A DNA stretch of 12,498 bases from Candidatus Omnitrophota bacterium (GTDB lineage: Bacteria; Omnitrophota; Gorgyraeia; Aquiviventales; Aquiviventaceae). Under the pieces are notes generated by a model that saw nothing but the letters and a program-made list of their open reading frames with translations, made no database searches and was not told where the DNA came from. How positions within the stretch are numbered: position 1 is the first letter of the stretch; the number at the start of each line of letters is the position of its first letter. Location: positions 1 through 12,498 of the forward strand of contig JACQRG010000064.1 in NCBI GenBank assembly GCA_016206565.1. Reading direction: 5' to 3'. Made by a program: the position numbers and the translations under genes. Below, one piece after another: positions 6,595-12,498 of this stretch.

Positions 6595-7404
6595 GTGTTG
6601 TGGGTGGCGTGGTTTTTTCTCGGAACAGTCGTCGGCAGCTTTCTCAATGTCTGCATCTACCGGATGCCGCGCGAGGAGTCGGTGGTGCGGCCGCGCTCGC
6701 GCTGCCCGCGCTGCGAGCGCCCGATCGCCGGGTACGATAACATCCCCCTGGTCAGCTATGCGCTGCTCGGGGGCCGCTGCCGGCACTGCCGGACGCCGAT
6801 TAGCTGGCGCTATCCCCTGGTCGAGGCGCTGGCCGGGGCGGCGGCGGTGGCGGTGGTGTACCGGTTCGGCGCAACCGCGCAGGCCCTGGTGTACGGGGCG
6901 TTTCTCTGCGCCCTGATCGCGGTGAGCTTCATTGACCTGGAGTTCCAGATCATCCCGGACGAGATCAGCCTGGGCGGGGTGGCGGCGGGGTTGCTCATCA
7001 GCCTTGCGCTGCCTTCGCTGCATGGTGCTGAGTCGCGCTGGCTCTCGCTGGGCCGCGCGGCCGTCGGCGCGCTGGTCGGCGGCGGGGTCCTGTACCTGAC
7101 CGGGAAGATGGGCGACCTGATGTTCCGGCGCGAGACCATGGGCGGTGGCGACATCAAGCTGCTGGCCATGGCCGGCTCGGTCCTGGGGTGGAAGCTGGTG
7201 CTGCTGACGTTCTTCCTGGCACCGATGCTGGCACTGATCCCCGGCTTGCTCGTGCTGCTGCTGCGCCGCTCGCACGAGATTCCGTACGGGCCGTTCCTGT
7301 CGCTGGGGCTGGTGATCGCGCTCTTCGCCGGGCAGGACGTGCTGCGGTGGACCGGCGTGGAGGAAAGCGCGCGCATCCTGTGGGAGTACTACGCATGGCG
7401 TTGA
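6595..7404 (+). CDS. pilD: Type IV prepilin peptidase / N-methyltransferase (A24 family)
   Basis: Inner-membrane aspartic protease that cleaves the leader of type IV pilin-like proteins and, in the bifunctional form, methylates the new N-terminus. From GTG 6595 it has 269 residues. GSFLNVCIYRMPR (14-26) opens the N-terminal domain. Two CXXC pairs (Cys37/Cys40 and Cys62/Cys65) form the zinc site of the methylating type. Catalytic aspartates are Asp114 in FIDLEFQIIPDE and Asp186 in the GGGDIKLLA motif. Several membrane helices follow. The start is uncertain: GTG 6580, GTG 6595, TTG 6598 and GTG 6604 are all in frame, with no convincing Shine-Dalgarno. Its end overlaps aroC by 10 bases. No other pilus or secretion gene is in the window, so its substrates are unknown. 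Confidence 0.93.
   Translation: MLWVAWFFLGTVVGSFLNVCIYRMPREESVVRPRSRCPRCERPIAGYDNIPLVSYALLGGRCRHCRTPISWRYPLVEALAGAAAVAVVYRFGATAQALVYGAFLCALIAVSFIDLEFQIIPDEISLGGVAAGLLISLALPSLHGAESRWLSLGRAAVGALVGGGVLYLTGKMGDLMFRRETMGGGDIKLLAMAGSVLGWKLVLLTFFLAPMLALIPGLLVLLLRRSHEIPYGPFLSLGLVIALFAGQDVLRWTGVEESARILWEYYAWR
7382..7386 (+). promoter_or_regulatory. Ribosome-binding site of aroC
   Basis: GGGAG lies 8 bases before ATG 7395, inside the end of the prepilin peptidase gene. It supports the overlapping start chosen for aroC. Confidence 0.5.
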
Positions 7405-8522
7405 GATTCCTGACCGCTGGAGAGTCGCACGGGCCGTCCCTGACCGCGATCCTGGAGGGCCTGCCCGCCGGCGTGCCTATTGACCTGGCCCGCCTCGGGC
7501 GAGAGATGCGCCGCCGGCAGCTGGGCTACGGCCGGGGGCCGCGCATGCAGTTCGAGACCGACACCGTCGAGCTGGTGGGCGGGGTGCGCCGGGGCAAGAC
7601 GCTGGGCAGCCCGGTGGCGCTGTCCATCAGGAACAAGGACGCCTCCATTGACCGCCTGCCGGTCGTGACCCAGCCGCGGCCCGGCCATGCGGACTTAGCC
7701 GGCGCGATCAAATATGATCACCGCGACATCCGCAACGTGCTGGAGCGCGCAAGTGCTCGCGAGACCGCGGCCCGGGTGGCCGTCGGGGCGCTGTGCAAGC
7801 AGCTGCTCTCGCCGCTGGGCATCGAGCTGGCCAGCCATGTCATCGCCCTGGGCTCGGCGCGCGCCAAGCCGGCCGCCGCCACCGTGGCGCGCATCCGCCG
7901 GCAGGCCGAGGCCACGCCGCTACGCTGCCTCGACCCGCAGGCCACCCGCAAGATGATGCGCGAGATTGACGCCTGCGTGAAGGCCGGCGATACGCTCGGC
8001 GGCGTCTTCGAGGTGGTGGCCGAGGGCGTGCCCCCGGGCCTGGGCAGCTACGCGCACTACGACCGGCGCCTCGACGCGCAGCTGGGCCAGGCCGTGCTCT
8101 CCATCCATGCGGTCAAGGCGGCGGAGGTGGGCGACGGGGTGCTGGCGGCGTCGCTGCGCGGCTCGGCCGTGCAGGACGAGATCTTTTTCACCAAGGCGCG
8201 GCGCTTCTACCGCTCCAGCAACCGCGCCGGCGGCTTCGAAGGCGGCATGACCACCGGCCAGCCGGTGGTGGTGCGGGGCTTCCTCAAGCCGCTCTCCACG
8301 CTGCGCAAGCCGCTGCGCTCGGTCGAGATCAACACCAAGCGGCCGGTCGTGGCGACCGTGGAGCGCTCGGACGTCACGACCGTGCCGGCGGCCGGCGTCG
8401 TCGGCGAGGCGATGGTCGCGTTCGTGCTGGCGCGGGCCCTGCTCGAGAAGTTCGGCGGGGATTCGCTGCGGGAGCTGCAGCGCAACGTCGAGGGCTACCT
8501 GCAGCAAGTTCGGAAGTTCTGA
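7395..8522 (+). CDS. aroC: Chorismate synthase
   Basis: Removes phosphate from EPSP to give chorismate, the branch point for aromatic amino acids, folate and quinones; the family needs reduced FMN. The 375-residue length is normal. Landmarks are the N-terminal FLTAGESHG (5-13), RPGHADLAGAIKYDHRDIRN (95-114) followed by LERASARETAARVAVGA, the SNRAGGFEGGMTTG region (275-288), and RSDVTTVPAAGVVGEAM near the end. These cover the three classical chorismate synthase signatures. ATG 7395 lies 10 bases inside the prepilin peptidase gene with a fair Shine-Dalgarno. The stop codon is itself part of the heptamer array leading into aroK. aroA (EPSP synthase), aroB and aroQ/D are not in the window. Confidence 0.97.
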   Translation: MALRFLTAGESHGPSLTAILEGLPAGVPIDLARLGREMRRRQLGYGRGPRMQFETDTVELVGGVRRGKTLGSPVALSIRNKDASIDRLPVVTQPRPGHADLAGAIKYDHRDIRNVLERASARETAARVAVGALCKQLLSPLGIELASHVIALGSARAKPAAATVARIRRQAEATPLRCLDPQATRKMMREIDACVKAGDTLGGVFEVVAEGVPPGLGSYAHYDRRLDAQLGQAVLSIHAVKAAEVGDGVLAASLRGSAVQDEIFFTKARRFYRSSNRAGGFEGGMTTGQPVVVRGFLKPLSTLRKPLRSVEINTKRPVVATVERSDVTTVPAAGVVGEAMVAFVLARALLEKFGGDSLRELQRNVEGYLQQVRKF

Positions 8523-8547
8523 GACCCGAGACATGAGACCTGAGAAA
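8520..8547 (+). repeat. Heptamer array filling the aroC/aroK junction
   Basis: Four consecutive 7-base units of consensus TGAGACC occupy 8520-8547. The third is identical to the first; the second and fourth each differ at two positions. The first unit contains the aroC stop (8520-8522), and the last base of the fourth is the A of the aroK ATG (8547). The junction is thus built entirely of the repeat. Confidence 0.85.
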
Positions 8548-9266
8548 TGAACATCATCCTCACGGGGTTCATGGGCACGGGCAAGACCGCGGCGGGCAAG
8601 CGGCTGGCCAAGCGGCTGGGCTGGACGTTCGTGGACGTGGACCGGCTCATCGAGGCGAGTGCTAAGATGCCCATCGCCCGGATCTTTACCGAGCGGGGCG
8701 AGCGGGTCTTCCGCCGGCTGGAGCAGCGGCAGCTGGGCCGCGTCGTCCGCGGCCAGCGCCAGGTCATCGCCACCGGCGGCGGGGCCGTGATGGATCCGAA
8801 GAACCGCCTGCGGCTGCGCTCCAGCGGCCCCATCGTCTGCCTGGAGGCCCGCCCGAAGGTCATCCTGGAGCGGATCGGCCGCCGGCTGCAGGCGCGCCCG
8901 CTGCTGGCCGGCGCCGCAGACCCCTTGACCCGGATCAAGCAGCTGCTGGCCCAGCGCGCCGCCGCCTACGCGCAGGCCGACCTGACCGTGGACACCAGCG
9001 ACCTGCCGGTGGACGCCCTCGTGGAACAGCTCATGCAGAAGCTCGGCCCGTGCCTGTGCCGGGGCTGGCAGTTCGTCAGCCGCCACGCGGCCGAGCTGGC
9101 CCAGCGCTACGGCGGCCGCTACATCGTGGTGGCCGGCGAACGGATCGTCGGCTGCGGAGCCACGCAGCTGGAGGCCTACCACAACGCGGCGCAGCGCCTG
9201 CCCGTGACGAAGGAGACGGGCATTTACTACATTCCGCTGCCTGAGGAATCGCTGACCGCGCTCTGA
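8547..9266 (+). CDS. aroK: Shikimate kinase fused to a C-terminal DUF5678-like domain
   Basis: Phosphorylates shikimate at the 3-hydroxyl with ATP. The kinase occupies about residues 1-168: Walker A GFMGTGKT (7-14), DVD (30-32), the FRRLE region (55-59) with substrate-contact Arg, GGG (77-79) and lid arginine Arg117 in ARPLL. Normal shikimate kinases end near 170, but this protein runs to 239. The extra part (about 173-235) begins GWQFVSRHAAELAQRYGG and continues with RYIVVAGERIVGCGAT, an AYHNAAQRLP helix and YYIPLPEE. This matches my memory of the DUF5678 family, small stand-alone proteins of unknown function. The frame is unbroken across the join, so it is a true fusion in this assembly. 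The start lies at the end of a heptamer array, and the aspartic protease gene follows after 4 bases. Confidence 0.9.
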   Translation: MNIILTGFMGTGKTAAGKRLAKRLGWTFVDVDRLIEASAKMPIARIFTERGERVFRRLEQRQLGRVVRGQRQVIATGGGAVMDPKNRLRLRSSGPIVCLEARPKVILERIGRRLQARPLLAGAADPLTRIKQLLAQRAAAYAQADLTVDTSDLPVDALVEQLMQKLGPCLCRGWQFVSRHAAELAQRYGGRYIVVAGERIVGCGATQLEAYHNAAQRLPVTKETGIYYIPLPEESLTAL

Positions 9267-9270
9267 CGGC

Positions 9271-9717
9271 ATGCGTCGCCGGCCAGCCCCACGATCGAGC
9301 AGCCTCCAGCGGGTCGAATTCCCGTATCTGAAGGACGCCCAGGGCCACTACGCGCCGATCGTCTACCTCCAGGCTTGGACCGGCAACCGCTGGTTGTACC
9401 TGCAAGCCTACGTGGATTCCGGCGCCTCCTGGAGCGTGTTCCACCTGGACGTGGCCGAGCTGCTCGGCCTGAACCTGCGCCGCGCCGCCCGGCGCTATGT
9501 CTCGCTGGGCAACGGCAGCGTGCTGCCGGTCTACCTGCAGCACATCAAGGTCCGGTTCGCCGGCCAGGAGTTCTTGGCGCCGGCCGGGTTTTCGGACGCG
9601 CTGCGAATGGGTTTCAACCTGATGGGGCGCGCCGGGTTCTTCACCCGCTTCCAGATGTGCTTCAACGACCGCGCCCGCTTGCTGACGGCGGTGCGGCTGC
9701 CCTCCAGGTCCCGGTAG
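9271..9717 (+). CDS. Retropepsin-like aspartic protease domain protein
   Basis: A 148-residue protein with one retropepsin-type half-site. YVDSGASWSVF (48-58) holds the likely catalytic Asp49 in a DSGA version of the DTGA/DSGA motif. NLMGRAGFF (116-124) resembles the hydrophobic-Gly element of the fold near the C-terminus. Retropepsins work as homodimers with one Asp per chain, so this would need to dimerise (family knowledge). An opening RVEFPYLK strand follows a short Arg/Ser-rich start. I see no signal peptide or membrane helix, so it is probably cytoplasmic. It begins 4 bases after the aroK-DUF5678 fusion, and a DUF5678-like domain next to this kind of protein is a pairing I recall from other genomes. 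Its substrate is unknown; proteolytic activity is inferred from the motif only. Confidence 0.75.
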   Translation: MRRRPAPRSSSLQRVEFPYLKDAQGHYAPIVYLQAWTGNRWLYLQAYVDSGASWSVFHLDVAELLGLNLRRAARRYVSLGNGSVLPVYLQHIKVRFAGQEFLAPAGFSDALRMGFNLMGRAGFFTRFQMCFNDRARLLTAVRLPSRSR

Positions 9718-9731
9718 CGCGCCGCGCCTCC

Positions 9732-9761
9732 TTGTTTCCCTTGCAAGGCCTGTGGTAAGCT
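9732..9761 (+). promoter_or_regulatory. Possible dprA promoter
   Basis: TTGTTT (9732-9737) and TAAGCT (9756-9761) are 18 bases apart. A TG one base before the -10 (TGGTAAGCT) makes it extended, aligning with the ilvB promoter as TG-N-TA-NNN-TAC. Each hexamer matches only half of the sigma-70 consensus. A perfect palindrome, CCTTGCAAGG (9739-9748), lies in the spacer and could be an operator. This is the first sizeable gap after the aro cluster, which supports a new transcript starting here. Confidence 0.4.
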
Positions 9762-9781
9762 ACTGCCCAGTCGTCTTCTTC

Positions 9782-9806
9782 GCCGCATCCGCTTTCGCGA
9801 TGCGGC
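9782..9806. other. Hairpin in the dprA leader
   Basis: GCCGCATC (9782-9789) and GATGCGGC (9799-9806) form a perfect 8-bp stem around a 9-base loop. A 10-base palindrome, GCTTCGAAGC (9805-9814), follows directly. No T-run is present, so termination is unlikely. It lies between the possible promoter and ATG 9821 and could affect dprA mRNA stability or translation. Confidence 0.5.
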
Positions 9807-9820
9807 TTCGAAGCACTAGA

Positions 9821-10951
9821 ATGCCTAACCGTCGAGAGCAGCTCATCCTCTTGAACCTGGTGCCCGGCGTCAGCTCCGCATGCCTTCGCCGGCTGCTGGA
9901 AGCCTTCGGGGACTTAGACCGGCTCTGGGCGGCTTTGCCCGAGCAGTTGGCCGGCGTGGAGCGCCTCGGGCCTGAGCTGGCCAGGCGCCTGGATGAGGGG
10001 CGGCGCGACGCGCCGCGGCTGGCGCGGGAGCTGGAGCAAGCCCAAGCGCTCGGGGTCGAGATGGTCACGCTGGACGAGGCGGACTACCCGGCCCTCTTGC
10101 GGGAGCTTGCCGACCCCCCGCTGGCGCTGTATATAAGAGGAAGGCTGCCCCTGGCCGGCGATCCGGCCGTCGCCCTGGTCGGGGCGCGGCGCGCCTCGCT
10201 CTACGGCCTGCAGGTGGCCGAGCGGCTGGCGGGCGAGCTGGCCCAGCGGGGCATCGTGGTGGTATCGGGATTGGCCGAGGGCATTGACGCCGCCGCGCAC
10301 CGCGGGGCCTTGAAGGCTGCCGGGCGCACCGTGGCCGTCGTCGGCACCGGGCTCGACCAGGTCTATCCGCCCGAACACGCGGACCTGGCGGCTCGCATCG
10401 CCGGGGAAGGCGCCTTGGTGTCCGAGTACCCGTTCGGCACCCCGCCGTCGGCCATGAATTTTCCGCGTCGCAACCGGCTCATCAGTGGCCTCTCGCTCGG
10501 CGTGGTGGTCGTGGAGGCCGGGCCGCGCAGCGGGGCCTTGATCACCGCCGGCCAGGCGCTGGAGCAGGGGCGGGAGGTGTTTGCCGTGCCCGGGCCGGTC
10601 ACCAGCCCGGTCTCGCAGGGCACGCACCAGTTGTTGAAGGAGGGGGCGCGGCTGGTCACCTCGGTGGAAGACATCCTGGAGGAGCTTCGACTGGAGCCGG
10701 TGGATGCCGTCCGCCCCCCCGGCCCGCCCGTGGCGAGAGCCGGGGCGGGCGCGTCACCCGCGGCAACAGCTGAACGAGCGGGGGAGTGCGTGCTGGCATG
10801 CCTGCAGAAGGATGAAGCCAAGGACATTGACACGATTTCGGAGGAAACCGGGCTGAGCGCGGCGGCGCTGCCCGCGGTGCTCTTGCGGCTGGAGCTGGCG
10901 CGGCGCGTGCGCCAGCTGCCGGGCAAGCGGTTTATGAAGCCATGGAGCTGA
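9821..10951 (+). CDS. dprA: DNA-processing protein DprA (Smf)
   Basis: Binds incoming single-stranded DNA in natural transformation, protects it and loads RecA. From ATG 9821 it has 376 residues, the usual size. An N-terminal helical region (1-80, including LILLNLVPGVSSACLRRLLE) is followed by the Rossmann-like core (about 85-290). The core shows ALVGARRASLYG (118-129), VVSGLAEGIDAAAHRGAL (147-164), VVGTGLDQVYPPEH (173-186), FPRRNRLISGLS (214-225), EAGPRSGALITA (232-243) and FAVPGPV. A proline/alanine-rich linker (about 293-318) leads to a C-terminal winged-helix segment (about 322-372). In-frame starts at 9752 (GTG) and 9800 (ATG) would add unrelated sequence. With a prepilin peptidase upstream, it hints at transformation ability, although no other competence gene is present. 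It overlaps thiS. Confidence 0.95.
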   Translation: MPNRREQLILLNLVPGVSSACLRRLLEAFGDLDRLWAALPEQLAGVERLGPELARRLDEGRRDAPRLARELEQAQALGVEMVTLDEADYPALLRELADPPLALYIRGRLPLAGDPAVALVGARRASLYGLQVAERLAGELAQRGIVVVSGLAEGIDAAAHRGALKAAGRTVAVVGTGLDQVYPPEHADLAARIAGEGALVSEYPFGTPPSAMNFPRRNRLISGLSLGVVVVEAGPRSGALITAGQALEQGREVFAVPGPVTSPVSQGTHQLLKEGARLVTSVEDILEELRLEPVDAVRPPGPPVARAGAGASPAATAERAGECVLACLQKDEAKDIDTISEETGLSAAALPAVLLRLELARRVRQLPGKRFMKPWS

Positions 10952-11145
10952 TGGTCAACGGCCAACCCCAGGAGCTGCCGGAACGCCTGACGGTGGCTGG
11001 GTTGCTGGAACGGCTCTCCGTGCAACCGGAGCGCGTGGTGGTCGAAGTGAACCTGGAGATCCTCAAGCGCGCCGAGCACGCCGCGCGCGTGCTGCAGGCC
11101 GGCGACCGGGTGGAAATCGTGCAGTTCATCGGCGGAGGCACCTGA
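10942..11145 (+). CDS. thiS: ThiS-type sulfur carrier protein
   Basis: A small beta-grasp, ubiquitin-like protein of 67 residues. In thiamine synthesis ThiS carries sulfur as a C-terminal thiocarboxylate to the thiazole synthase ThiG. The MELMVNGQPQELPERLTVAG opening, the VVVEVNLEIL centre and the GDRVEIVQFIGGG end are typical. The chain ends GGGT, one residue beyond the Gly that must be exposed for adenylation, so it may need trimming or may differ in use. ATG 10942 fits the first beta strand and overlaps dprA by 10 bases; ATG 10951 (TGATG with the dprA stop) is an alternative that shortens that strand. No thiG, thiF or thiE is in the window. A MoaD-like carrier for another pathway remains possible. 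Confidence 0.85.
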   Translation: MELMVNGQPQELPERLTVAGLLERLSVQPERVVVEVNLEILKRAEHAARVLQAGDRVEIVQFIGGGT

Positions 11146-11165
11146 CGTCTGATGGCTGAGGTCTG

Positions 11166-11169
<4 letters not shown>
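11142..11169 (+). repeat. Heptamer array filling the thiS/topA junction
   Basis: Four consecutive 7-base units of consensus CTGANGT (fourth base A, variable fifth) span 11142-11169. The first unit contains the thiS stop (11143-11145), and the fourth contains the topA ATG (11166). GAGGT (11158-11162) within it is Shine-Dalgarno-like but only 3 bases from the ATG. Rotated, the unit resembles the aroC/aroK heptamer (TGANNYC). Confidence 0.85.

Positions 11170-12498
<1,329 letters not shown>

Noticed and set aside
9060..9266. Apparent extra aroK sequence as a frameshift between two separate genes
   Set aside because: The kinase and the C-terminal domain are in one continuous frame with no stop, repeat or start signal at the join, so the sequence supports a fusion. 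An assembly or sequencing error cannot be excluded without reads.
9752..9820. GTG 9752 or ATG 9800 as the dprA start
   Set aside because: The added residues do not resemble DprA N-termini, and the DNA they cover carries a promoter-like site and hairpin. ATG 9821 fits the family.

Overview
The window is a gene-dense, high-GC stretch (mostly G or C at third codon positions). All recognisable genes lie on the + strand and encode housekeeping biosynthesis. It looks like chromosome from a GC-rich, Gram-negative-type environmental bacterium. Gene order, the DUF5678-like/retropepsin pair and the short heptamer repeats at gene junctions remind me of Nitrospirota, NC10/Methylomirabilota or Omnitrophota genomes. 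That placement is recall, not a search result, and no single marker here fixes the phylum. I see no transposase, phage gene, tRNA, rRNA or CRISPR array.

Region 1 (1-238) is non-coding and ends in a perfect extended -10 promoter very close to ilvB. Region 2 (239-5669) is a branched-chain amino acid operon: ilvB, ilvN, a small membrane protein, ilvC, a small acidic protein and leuA. Its first five genes overlap by 1-4 bases (TGATG or GTGA junctions), suggesting translational coupling. IlvB/IlvN make acetolactate, IlvC reduces and isomerises it, and LeuA commits 2-oxoisovalerate to leucine.

Region 3 (5670-9717) is a shikimate-pathway cluster: aroE, a type IV prepilin peptidase, aroC, and aroK carrying an extra C-terminal domain that resembles DUF5678. 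A retropepsin-like aspartic protease follows 4 bases later. aroE is preceded by two inverted arrays of a heptamer that can fold into an RNA hairpin of about 29 bp ending just before its start codon. Region 4 (9718-12498) has a possible promoter and hairpin leader, then dprA (DNA uptake), thiS (sulfur carrier) and topA (topoisomerase I, cut by the window end).

Three things stand out beyond the gene list. First, the palindromic hexamer RTCGAY is absent from the whole window. All 15 Ile-Asp pairs are written ATT-GAY, while Ile-Glu pairs almost always use ATC. Second, heptamer repeats fill gene junctions so exactly that they supply stop and start codons. Third, shikimate kinase is fused to a DUF5678-like domain directly upstream of a retropepsin-like protein, which looks like an uncharacterised two-component module captured in the aro operon.
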